A stretch of DNA of 9,382 bases from NCBI GenBank assembly GCA_947456845.1, contig CANGUJ010000124.1, positions 1 to 9,382 of the forward strand. Reading direction: 5' to 3'. The DNA is from Burkholderiales bacterium. Lineage in GTDB: Bacteria; Pseudomonadota; Gammaproteobacteria; Burkholderiales; JAEUOS01. The position numbers and the translations under genes were made by a program. Position 1 is the stretch's first letter; each line of letters starts with the position of its first letter. Below the pieces are notes generated by a model that had not been told where the DNA came from, searched no databases, and saw only the letters and a list, made by a program, of their open reading frames with translations. This document shows positions 1 to 6,088 of this stretch, piece by piece.

Positions 1-1259
1 AACTGCTGGCCGCCTGGATGGCCGCCGCCGATGCCCTGCCGGTGCACGACCTGCTCGACCGCATTTATCACCAGGCCGAGGTGCGCGAGCGTTACGCGCA
101 GCGCGTTCCTGCGGCGATGGCGGGGCGGGTGCTGGCCAACCTGGACGCCTTCATCGGCCTGGCGCTGGCGCAGGACGCCGGCCGCTTTCCCTCCCTGATG
201 CGCTTTATGGAGGAACTGCGGGCGGCGAGCCGCGGCCCCGAGGAAGAGGCGCCCGACGAAGGCGATGCCGGCGCCGACGCGGCCGGCAACGCCATCCGCA
301 TGATGACCGTGCATGGCGCCAAGGGGCTGGAAGCGCCGATCGTCTGCCTGGTCGATGCCAACGCCGCCGCCGGCCCCGCAGAGACTTATGAACCCCTGAT
401 CGATTGGCCGCCCGGCGCGGACGCGCCGGCGCACTTTTCCATGCTGACGGTCAAAGACGAGATCGGTGCCGGACGCGAAGCGGTGCAGCGCATCAACCTG
501 GAGGCGGCCGACCGCGAGGAGCTGAACCTTCTATACGTGGCCATGACCCGCGCCCGGCAGAGCCTGATCGTAAGCGGATCGGAGAACCGCCAGGCCAACC
601 CCGCCAGCGCCTGGCAGCTGATTCATGCCGCCGTGGTGGCACAGCATGCCGTCCGGGGCCTTGCAGCGTCCGATATCAGCCACGGCCCCTGCGCATGGGG
701 TGCGCTGGCGTTCGGCGCGGCGGCTGAGTCGGCGGGCGAAAACCATGCGCAGATGCCCTGCACGCCCGCGGTGCCGCCCACGCCCGTCGGCGTGCGCCGT
801 GCGGCCGCCACGCCCCAGCAGATCGAGGGGGTCGCCCTGCATGGCATCCTGCAGTGGCTGGCGCAAGCGCGCGACGAGCGCTTGAGCGCGCCGGATGATG
901 CGGTTCTGGCACGCCGTACCGGCCTGCCGGCGGATACCATCGCCCGCCTGCGGCCGCGCGCGGAGGCGGTGTTCACGGAAGCTTCGCTGGCGCGCTTCTT
1001 CGACCCCGCGGAGTATGCAAGCGCCCGCAATGAATTCGAGCTCGTCAGCCTTGCCGGCACGCGCAGGCTGGACCGCGTGGTGGAGTTCGACGCCGAGGTC
1101 TGGGTGCTGGATTACAAGCGCACGCTGGGTGGCGACCTCGCGGATTACTCGGCCCAGATGAATGATTACATTGCGCTCCTGCGCCCTCTGCATGCGGGCA
1201 AGCGAGTGCGCGGCGCGCTGATCGATCTCTCTGAACTTGCGCTGCTCGAAGTCGGTTGA
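1..1259 (+). CDS. addA: AddA/RecB-like UvrD-family helicase-exonuclease subunit, 3' part (5' end outside window)
   Basis: This is the C-terminal part of an ATP-dependent helicase-nuclease of double-strand-break repair, acting on DNA ends in the cytoplasm, normally with an AddB-type partner. The reading frame is open from base 3, so the gene begins upstream. Counting from the Met at base 18, helicase motif V is at about 93-107 (MMTVHGAKGLEAP) and motif VI at about 167-180 (LNLLYVAMTRAR). These are followed by a RecB-type PD-(D/E)XK nuclease with His275, Asp352 (RRLDR), Asp365-Tyr-Lys367 and a QxxxY element at 380-384, so all the visible nuclease residues are present. An acidic, alanine-rich linker lies just before motif V. 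The upstream neighbour is not visible; in betaproteobacteria it is commonly the AddB-like nuclease gene. The family assignment is firm. The exact name (AddA versus RecB-like) is less certain because the N-terminal Walker A region is missing from view. Confidence 0.9.
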   Translation, partial: LLAAWMAAADALPVHDLLDRIYHQAEVRERYAQRVPAAMAGRVLANLDAFIGLALAQDAGRFPSLMRFMEELRAASRGPEEEAPDEGDAGADAAGNAIRMMTVHGAKGLEAPIVCLVDANAAAGPAETYEPLIDWPPGADAPAHFSMLTVKDEIGAGREAVQRINLEAADREELNLLYVAMTRARQSLIVSGSENRQANPASAWQLIHAAVVAQHAVRGLAASDISHGPCAWGALAFGAAAESAGENHAQMPCTPAVPPTPVGVRRAAATPQQIEGVALHGILQWLAQARDERLSAPDDAVLARRTGLPADTIARLRPRAEAVFTEASLARFFDPAEYASARNEFELVSLAGTRRLDRVVEFDAEVWVLDYKRTLGGDLADYSAQMNDYIALLRPLHAGKRVRGALIDLSELALLEVG

Positions 1260-1322
1260 AACCGATACAGCCGCGCGGCCCAGGCGGCGATATGCGCTGT
1301 CCTGCGCAATGGGAGACAATCT

Positions 1323-1378
1323 TTGCCTGGCGGCATGCTGCGGGCGCCATGATGGCGCAGGCAATTCGACTGTTTTTT
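1323..1378 (+). terminator. Imperfect hairpin plus T-run after the addA-like gene
   Basis: TTGCCTG (1323-1329) pairs with CAGGCAA (1358-1364). Inside it, CG and CAT steps pair across a bulged G and one mismatch. A competing inner stem, GCGCC/GGCGC (1344-1348 with 1354-1358), has a 5-base loop. Six T residues follow at 1373-1378, but 8 bases after the stem, which is further than in a classical intrinsic terminator. It sits between the addA-like stop and the next gene, so termination is the simplest reading. A 5' leader structure of the downstream gene is an alternative. Confidence 0.4.
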
Positions 1379-1396
1379 CACTCCTGGAGACGGATC

Positions 1397-2365
1397 ATGA
1401 AAAAGCGCGCGATCACGGCACTATTGTTGGTATCTGCCCTGTTTTCTTCTGGGGGCGCAGTCAGCCAGACCTATCCGAACCGCCCGGTGCGCATCGTGGT
1501 GCCGTTTGCCGCAGGCAGCGCGACCGACATCGCCGCGCGCCTGGTCGCCGACGAACTGCGCGTCGCGTTAGACCAAAGCTTCACCATCGACAACAAGCCG
1601 GGTGCCTCCGCGCGCATCGGGGCCGAGGCGGCGGCCAAGGCGGCGCCGGACGGGTACACGCTCCTCGTGACCACCAACACCACGCATTCGGCCAATCCGC
1701 ACCTGTTCAGGAAGCTGAACTACGACCCGCTCAGGGACTTCGCGCCGGTGGCCGGCATCATGACCATTCCGGTGATCGTTGCGGTCAATCCCAAGCTGCC
1801 GGTGAACAATCTGGCCGAACTGATCGCCTATGCCAAGGCGCGTCCGGGCCGGGTGTCGTACGGCTATGGCAACAGCATCGGCCAGGTGACCGGCGCGGCT
1901 TTCGCCAAGGCCGCCGGCATCGAGGTGATCGCGACCCCCTACAAGAGTTCGCCGCAGGCGATGACCGACCTGATCGGTGAACAGATCACCTATGCGGTGA
2001 CCGACATGGCGGCCGGGCAGGCGCTGGTCAATTCCGGCAAGTTGCGCGCGCTCGCGGTCTCGAGCGAGAAGCGCTTCGGCCAGATGCCGGCGCTGCCGAC
2101 CATGTCCGAAACCCCCGCCCTGGCGGGTTTCGAGCTGGTGGCCTGGGTGGCGATGTTCGCCCCGGCCGGCACGGCGCCGGAGATCGTCGCCCGACTCAGC
2201 GCCGAGGTGCGCAAGTCGCTCGCCAAGACGGACATCCGCGAGCGTATCGCCAGCTTTTCGGCCGACGTGATGCCCAGCGCGCCGGACGAACTGGCCGGGT
2301 TCGTGCGCGCCCAGCTGGTGAGCTGGGGCAAGCGCATCAGGGACGCCGGCATCGAGCCTGAATAG
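1397..2365 (+). CDS. Bug/TctC-family tripartite tricarboxylate transporter-type substrate-binding protein (orphan)
   Basis: This encodes a 322-residue periplasmic solute-binding protein of the Bug (TctC) family, which typically captures carboxylated organic compounds. The ATG at 1397 is preceded by GGAG at 1386-1389, a normal spacing, and starts a classical signal peptide (MKKR, then a hydrophobic stretch, with likely cleavage near AVS-Q at about 23-24). Family signatures follow: YPNRPVRIVVPFAAGSATD, where the backbone and Asp are known to contact the ligand carboxylate, then NKPGASARIGAEAAAKAAPDGYTLL, and a typical C-terminal half (MPALPTMSE). No TctA or TctB membrane gene is present, so this is an orphan receptor, as is common in betaproteobacteria where this family is greatly expanded. 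The ligand cannot be told from sequence. It is separated from the upstream gene by 137 bp containing a hairpin, and it converges on the next gene. Confidence 0.93.
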   Translation: MKKRAITALLLVSALFSSGGAVSQTYPNRPVRIVVPFAAGSATDIAARLVADELRVALDQSFTIDNKPGASARIGAEAAAKAAPDGYTLLVTTNTTHSANPHLFRKLNYDPLRDFAPVAGIMTIPVIVAVNPKLPVNNLAELIAYAKARPGRVSYGYGNSIGQVTGAAFAKAAGIEVIATPYKSSPQAMTDLIGEQITYAVTDMAAGQALVNSGKLRALAVSSEKRFGQMPALPTMSETPALAGFELVAWVAMFAPAGTAPEIVARLSAEVRKSLAKTDIRERIASFSADVMPSAPDELAGFVRAQLVSWGKRIRDAGIEPE

Positions 2366-2387
2366 GCCGGGCCGACCGCTGCGGGCC

Positions 2388-3392
2388 TCAACCGCGGATT
2401 CTGAGCACCACCCGCCCGACCGTCTGGCGCGCCACCAACGCGTCGAAGGCGTCGATGTAGGACGCCAGCGGCCAGGTGGCCGACGTCACCGGCCTGAAAT
2501 CGCCCGCGACGATGCCCTCGCACAGGGCGGCCATGAGCACGCGCAGGCGCTCGGCGAAGCGCCTGCGCTCGTCACCCGGCGTCCAGCCAAGATAGAGGCC
2601 GAAGTTGAAGCCGATCACGTCGATGTTCTTCACCAGCAGGAGGTTGGCGGGAATCTGCGGCACGCTGCCGCTGGCGAAGCCGATGACCACGATTTTCCCT
2701 TCCGGCGCGACGCAGCGCAGGGCCGCGTCGAACATCGCGCCGCCCACCGGGTCGAAGGCGATGTCGACGCCACGCCCGCCGCTGCGCGCCTTGATGGCGC
2801 GGCCAATGTCAGGGGTGTCGTTGAGGATGCCTTCGTGGGCACCGTGTGCCCGGGCCAGCGCCAGCCGCTCGGGGGTGCGCGCCACCGCGATCACATGCGC
2901 CCCGGCCTGCGCGGCGACCTCGACAGCCGGGATGCCGACGCCCCCGGCGGCGCCGAACACCAGCACCCGATGCCCGGGCGCGATGGCCGCGCGCCAATGG
3001 AGGGAGGCGTAGGCGGTGCCATAGGTACCCGGAATCGAGCACGCCGCCGACAGGTCGATCGCGTCGGGCACCTGCCACACCGTTTCCGCGGTGGCGATGG
3101 CCTCCTCGCCGAAACCGCCCCAGTCGAGCATCGCGGCGACCCGGTCCCCGACCCGGAAGCCCGCGACATCGGGCGCGACCTCGCTGACGATGCCCGACAC
3201 CTCGGTGCCCGGCACGAACGGCAGCGGCGGCCTGCGCTGGTACTTGCCGGCCACCACCAGCACCTGTCCCAGTGTGATGGTGGCGTAATGCACGGCGATG
3301 CGCACACAGCCGTCACGCAGCGCGGGGGCCTCCACATCGGTGTATTCGAGGGCCTTGTAGCCGCCCCAGTGGGTGCAATAAAGGGCTTTCAT
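2388..3392 (-). CDS. NADPH:quinone oxidoreductase-like MDR-family dehydrogenase
   Basis: This encodes a 334-residue, zinc-free medium-chain dehydrogenase/reductase of the quinone oxidoreductase group, expected to be a soluble cytoplasmic enzyme using NAD(P)H. The GroES-like N-terminal half contains PFVPGTEVSGIVSEV and GFRVGDRVAA. The Rossmann half contains VLVFGAAGGVGIPAVEVAAQAGAHVIAV, with the AAGGVG nucleotide-binding loop at about 147-152, then DIAFDPVGG and the closing VGRVVLRI. The Cys-rich structural zinc loop of alcohol dehydrogenases is absent. The start at 3392 is chosen because MKAL is the usual family N-terminus and a GAGGAGA ribosome-binding site lies at 3409-3403. An in-frame ATG at 3431 overlaps the upstream regulator stop (ATGA) and would add 13 residues. 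It lies 35 bp downstream of the regulator gene on the same strand, so the two may be co-transcribed. Substrate unknown. Confidence 0.92.
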   Translation of the reverse strand: MKALYCTHWGGYKALEYTDVEAPALRDGCVRIAVHYATITLGQVLVVAGKYQRRPPLPFVPGTEVSGIVSEVAPDVAGFRVGDRVAAMLDWGGFGEEAIATAETVWQVPDAIDLSAACSIPGTYGTAYASLHWRAAIAPGHRVLVFGAAGGVGIPAVEVAAQAGAHVIAVARTPERLALARAHGAHEGILNDTPDIGRAIKARSGGRGVDIAFDPVGGAMFDAALRCVAPEGKIVVIGFASGSVPQIPANLLLVKNIDVIGFNFGLYLGWTPGDERRRFAERLRVLMAALCEGIVAGDFRPVTSATWPLASYIDAFDALVARQTVGRVVLRIRG

Positions 3393-3402
3393 GCGCGGCA
3401 GG

Positions 3403-3409
3403 TCTCCTC
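3403..3409 (-). promoter_or_regulatory. Ribosome-binding site deciding the quinone oxidoreductase start
   Basis: On the minus strand GAGGAGA lies 10 bases upstream of the ATG at 3392. No comparable site precedes the alternative ATG at 3431, which could only rely on translational coupling to the regulator stop. This favours the shorter protein. Confidence 0.6.
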
Positions 3410-3427
3410 GGGCAGGCTTGCGCGCGG

Positions 3428-4546
3428 TCATGCGGGGCGCGCATGTTTCGCAGAGCGATAGCGGTACCACGGCAGCGCGCGCGTCAGCGAGACCACCGCG
3501 CCGGGCGCGCCCAGCGAATAGCCGGGCAGCGCCGCCGCGTCGGCGCGCCATTGTGCGCTTGCCAGGATTTTCACCAGCGAGGCCACCGCGGGGTGGTCCA
3601 GCGTTTCCTTGAGGCATGCCAGGTAGTAGTGCTCGGTAATGAGCGGAACGAAATCCAGGCCGTAGCGCAGGGCCGCGGCCTCGATGCCGAAGCCGGTGTC
3701 GGCCGCGCCGGAGGCGACTGCCGTGGCCACCGCCAGGTGGGTCGATTCCTCGTTGGCGAACCCCGTCACGCGCTCCGCGTCGACGCCTTGCGCGGCGAAC
3801 AACTGCTCGATTTCCACGCGGGTGCCCGAACCGCGCTGGCGGTTGATGAAGCGGATGTCCGGGCGCATCAGGTCGGCCAAGCCGCGGATGCCCTTGGGGT
3901 TGCGGCGGGCCACCATCAAGCCCTGGCGGCGACCGGCGAAATCGATCAGCTTGTGCCGGCCCGGCACCAGGTGGCGCTTGAACGCCTTGGCCGTGACAGA
4001 AGCGGGGCCGTGGTCGTCGCTGACATGGAAGCCCGCCAAGAGGCAGCTACCGGCCGACAACGCCGCCAGCGCGTCCAGGCTGCCGCTGTACTGCAGGTCG
4101 AGATGCACGCCGTTGCTGGCGAGCCGCTCCTTGAGCAGGGGCAGGGCTAGGTCGTGGCTGGCCTGCGCTGTCAACACGTGGGCGTGGTCATCGAAGGCGA
4201 CGGCGAAGGCACTTTCAAGCTCGGATGCGAGGCTCTGGATCTGCGGCCCGATGCGCGCCCGCGCGTGCTCTTCGGCCCACACCAGCTTTTCGCCGAACGG
4301 GGTCAGGCGTGCCCGGCGGCCTTTTTCCCAGACGATCAGCGGGTGCTGGAGTTCGGTCTCCCAGCGTTTCAATTCGCCCCATACATGGCGATAGGAGTAG
4401 TCCATGCTCCTGGCGGCCTTGCCTATGGAGCCGGTACGCCGGATCGCCGAAAGCAGTGCGAAGAGCGGATTGTCCAGGTGCGCGGCGCCACCGCCCGCGG
4501 CATCCTTGGACCGGCTGAAACTGTAGTCAAGCTTGATACGCAACAT
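3428..4546 (-). CDS. ModE-like HTH regulator with PBP-like oxyanion-sensing domain
   Basis: This encodes a 372-residue one-component transcription factor. An N-terminal winged helix-turn-helix spans about residues 27-90 (LFALLSAIRRTGSIGKAARSMD, then YSYRHVWGELKRWE). It matches the ModE pattern in which TGSI..AA is followed by SY...W, and a LTPFGEKL wing follows. The rest, from about 105 on, is a periplasmic-binding-protein-like domain without a signal peptide. It includes INRQRGSGTR at 234-243, typical of the PBP-like domain joined to ModE-type HTHs, and an ASGAADTGFGIEAAA segment. By family and position it probably senses tungstate or molybdate and controls the divergent tup operon; this is inference. 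The ATG at 4546 is used. A TTG two codons upstream (4552) and one at 4543 are alternatives, and no clear ribosome-binding site precedes any of them. About 25 residues precede the HTH. The first ATG overlaps an inverted repeat, suggesting autoregulation or a leaderless message. Confidence 0.87.
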   Translation of the reverse strand: MLRIKLDYSFSRSKDAAGGGAAHLDNPLFALLSAIRRTGSIGKAARSMDYSYRHVWGELKRWETELQHPLIVWEKGRRARLTPFGEKLVWAEEHARARIGPQIQSLASELESAFAVAFDDHAHVLTAQASHDLALPLLKERLASNGVHLDLQYSGSLDALAALSAGSCLLAGFHVSDDHGPASVTAKAFKRHLVPGRHKLIDFAGRRQGLMVARRNPKGIRGLADLMRPDIRFINRQRGSGTRVEIEQLFAAQGVDAERVTGFANEESTHLAVATAVASGAADTGFGIEAAALRYGLDFVPLITEHYYLACLKETLDHPAVASLVKILASAQWRADAAALPGYSLGAPGAVVSLTRALPWYRYRSAKHARPA

Positions 4547-4564
4547 ATGCAAGTTGTTTCATAT
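4545..4564. promoter_or_regulatory. Candidate operator 1: inverted repeat ATATG-N10-CATAT
   Basis: ATATG at 4545-4549 is mirrored by CATAT at 4560-4564 across 10 bases, in a locally AT-rich patch unusual for this GC-rich window. It overlaps the regulator start codon and abuts a possible -35 element of the tup operon. Dimeric ModE-family regulators bind palindromes, so this is a plausible site. A 5-bp arm repeat can also arise by chance. Confidence 0.35.
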
Positions 4565-4592
4565 TGGGCGAATCAGACGCCACGGCTACCAT
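4564..4592 (+). promoter_or_regulatory. Possible sigma-70-type promoter of the tup operon
   Basis: TTGGGC at 4564-4569 and TACCAT at 4587-4592 are separated by 17 bases, matching the consensus hexamers at 3 of 6 and 4 of 6 positions. Its position between the two inverted repeats would let a repressor block it, with the second repeat near the start of transcription. Weak by sequence alone; supported mainly by position. Confidence 0.25.
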
Positions 4593-4599
4593 TGTGACC

Positions 4600-4619
4600 T
4601 ACGCATCGCGCATTGCGTA
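4600..4619. promoter_or_regulatory. Candidate operator 2: perfect inverted repeat TACGCA-N8-TGCGTA
   Basis: TACGCA at 4600-4605 is the exact reverse complement of TGCGTA at 4614-4619, with an 8-base spacer (20 bp in total). It lies in the divergent region, just downstream of the possible -10 element and upstream of tupB. This is a good geometry for repression by a dimeric ModE-like protein. It could instead form a small hairpin in the 5' leader of the mRNA. Confidence 0.45.
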
Positions 4620-4671
4620 AGCCTTGCAGGCGAACGCGACTTATCCGCAATTTCCCCCGGAACCAAGCATA

Positions 4672-5376
4672 TTGAACTGGATCGGCGAAAGCCTCCATGG
4701 CGCGGTCGCGCTCGCCACCGCCGGCGATGCGCGGCTTTGGGCCATCATTTTCCTGAGCCTGCAGGTAAGCCTGACAGCAGTGGCACTGGCGGCAGTGGCG
4801 GGTTGCCTTGCCGGAGCCGCGGTCGCGGTCGGGCGCTTTCCCGGACGGCGCCTGGCGATCGTGTTGCTCAACGCGGCCATGGGCTTGCCTCCGGTGGTGG
4901 TGGGCCTGGTGGTCTACCTGCTGCTCTCGCGCGCCGGCCCGCTGGGCTCCATGGGGCTGTTGTTCACACCCGGTGCAATGGTGATTGCGCAATTCCTGCT
5001 CATCGCGCCGATCATCGCCGCCCTCTCGCGCCAGGTCATCGAGGACGCCTGGCGCGAGTATGAGGAGCAACTGCGCTCGCTCGGCGTATCCGGTCTGGGC
5101 GCGGCGCTGACGCTCATCTGGGACACGCGATTTTCGCTGGTCACGGTGTTGCTGGCCGGGTTGGGGCGTGCCATGGCCGAGGTCGGCGCGGTAATGATCG
5201 TCGGTGGCAACATCGACGGGGTCACGCGGGTCATGACCACCGCCATTGCGCTGGAAACCAGCAAGGGCGACCTGCCGCTGGCGCTGGCGCTGGGCCTGAT
5301 CCTGCTGGCCATCGTGCTGGGCTTGAACGGCCTCGCCTACGCCGTACGTGAATGGTCGGTGCGGCGCTATGGCTGA
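4672..5376 (+). CDS. tupB: TupB tungstate ABC transporter permease
   Basis: This encodes the inner-membrane permease of a tungstate importer. Several hydrophobic segments are visible: IIFLSLQVSLTAVALAAVAG, then AAMGLPPVVVGLVVYLLLS, AMVIAQFLLIAPIIAAL and LALALGLILLAIVLGLNGLAY. The cytoplasmic coupling loop is EDAWREYEEQLRSLGVSGLGAAL. The stretch AEVGAVMIVGGNIDGVTRV, followed by MTTAIALET, is characteristic of TupB and related WtpB/ModB-like permeases. The start is uncertain because no ATG is suitably placed. TTG at 4672 (234 residues) has GGAA at 4659-4662 and gives the family's usual short N-terminus of about 16 residues before GDARLW. TTG at 4624 would add 16 residues but lacks a visible ribosome-binding site. 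The gene overlaps tupC by 8 bp (ATGGCTGA), implying translational coupling. It is the first gene of the operon, divergent from the ModE-like regulator. Confidence 0.9.
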   Translation: MNWIGESLHGAVALATAGDARLWAIIFLSLQVSLTAVALAAVAGCLAGAAVAVGRFPGRRLAIVLLNAAMGLPPVVVGLVVYLLLSRAGPLGSMGLLFTPGAMVIAQFLLIAPIIAALSRQVIEDAWREYEEQLRSLGVSGLGAALTLIWDTRFSLVTVLLAGLGRAMAEVGAVMIVGGNIDGVTRVMTTAIALETSKGDLPLALALGLILLAIVLGLNGLAYAVREWSVRRYG

Positions 5377-6088
5377 AAGCGACGAACTGGTGCGGCTGAT
5401 CGGGCTGCAATTCGAGGGACGCGGCCATCGCGCGCTCGACGGAATTGATACGGTGTTGCCGCGCAAGCGTGTCGCCATCCTGGGACCCAACGGCGCCGGC
5501 AAGAGTGTCCTGCTGCGGGTGATGCACGGCCTGCTCAAGCCCAGCGCCGGGGTCGTGGCGTGGGCCCATGTCAACACACATGCGCCACGGGTTGCGATGG
5601 TGTTCCAGCGCCCTGTCCTGTTGCGCCGCTCGGTGGAAGACAACGTCATCTACGCCTTGCGGCAAAGCGCACGGCACCGTCACGAGCCGGCGGCACGCCT
5701 GCGTGACCGGGCACAACTGGCCTTGGCCGGCGTCGGCCTTGCCCACCTGAGCGGGCGGCCGGGGCGCGTGCTATCAGGCGGGGAGCAGCAGCGGGTCGCG
5801 CTGGCGCGCGCATGGTCGCTCGAACCCGATGTCCTGCTGCTCGACGAACCGACCGCCAGCCTGGATCCCGGCGCCACCCGCGCGGTGGAAGGGATCATCC
5901 ACGAGATCGCCGCCTCAGGTGTCGCCATCGTGCTGGTGACGCACCACCGCGGCATCGCCAAGCGCTTCGCCGAACACATCGTATTCATGGACCGCGGCCG
6001 CATCGCCGAGGAGTCCGTCGCCCCCCAGTTTTTTTCCGCGCCTGCCAGCGAGCCGGCACGGGCTTATCTTGAAGGAGACCTCGCATGA
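5369..6088 (+). CDS. tupC: TupC tungstate ABC transporter ATP-binding protein
   Basis: This encodes the 239-residue cytoplasmic ATPase that powers TupB. Walker A is GPNGAGKS at 39-46, the Q-loop is MVFQRP near residue 77, the signature LSGGEQQRVALARA starts at 135, Walker B DVLLLDEP is at 154-161, the D-loop SLDP follows, and the H-loop VTHH has its switch His at 192. All catalytic motifs are intact. The protein is short, with no C-terminal TOBE/Mop oxyanion-binding extension like that of ModC, which fits TupC. The ATG at 5369 is chosen because it overlaps the tupB stop by 8 bp; an in-frame GTG at 5348 lies inside tupB. The gene ends in an ATGA overlap with tupA. Assignment to tungstate rather than another oxyanion rests on its TupA and TupB neighbours. 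Confidence 0.92.
   Translation: MAESDELVRLIGLQFEGRGHRALDGIDTVLPRKRVAILGPNGAGKSVLLRVMHGLLKPSAGVVAWAHVNTHAPRVAMVFQRPVLLRRSVEDNVIYALRQSARHRHEPAARLRDRAQLALAGVGLAHLSGRPGRVLSGGEQQRVALARAWSLEPDVLLLDEPTASLDPGATRAVEGIIHEIAASGVAIVLVTHHRGIAKRFAEHIVFMDRGRIAEESVAPQFFSAPASEPARAYLEGDLA
6073..6077 (+). promoter_or_regulatory. Strong ribosome-binding site for tupA inside the end of tupC
   Basis: AGGAG within GAAGGAGA, 7 bases ahead of the tupA ATG at 6085, is the best Shine-Dalgarno sequence in the operon. The permease start and the ModA-like start have weak or no sites. Higher translation of the binding protein than of the membrane subunits would fit the usual excess of receptor over transporter. Confidence 0.7.

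Noticed and set aside
531..1364. A 277-codon minus-strand frame opposite the addA-like gene
   Set aside because: It is the mirror of an intact nuclease domain with all motifs on the plus strand. Composition is Arg/Ala-rich with no family features.
2366..2387. GC-rich 22-bp gap between convergent genes as a bidirectional terminator
   Set aside because: Only short GGCC-type self-complementarity is visible, with no stable stem and no T-run on either strand.
2835..3461. Plus-strand frames of up to 208 codons across the quinone oxidoreductase gene
   Set aside because: The minus-strand frame has the GroES and Rossmann motifs of the MDR family; the plus-strand products look like random GC-rich translation.
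4552..4671. Molybdenum-cofactor riboswitch upstream of tupB
   Set aside because: The leader is too short and shows only small stems; nothing resembles the large multi-helix structure of that RNA class.
4573..5649. A 358-codon open frame on the minus strand opposite tupB and tupC
   Set aside because: Its translation is Arg/Gln/His-rich with no recognisable domain, and it lies opposite clearly conserved ABC transporter genes. High GC content commonly creates long antisense frames of this type.
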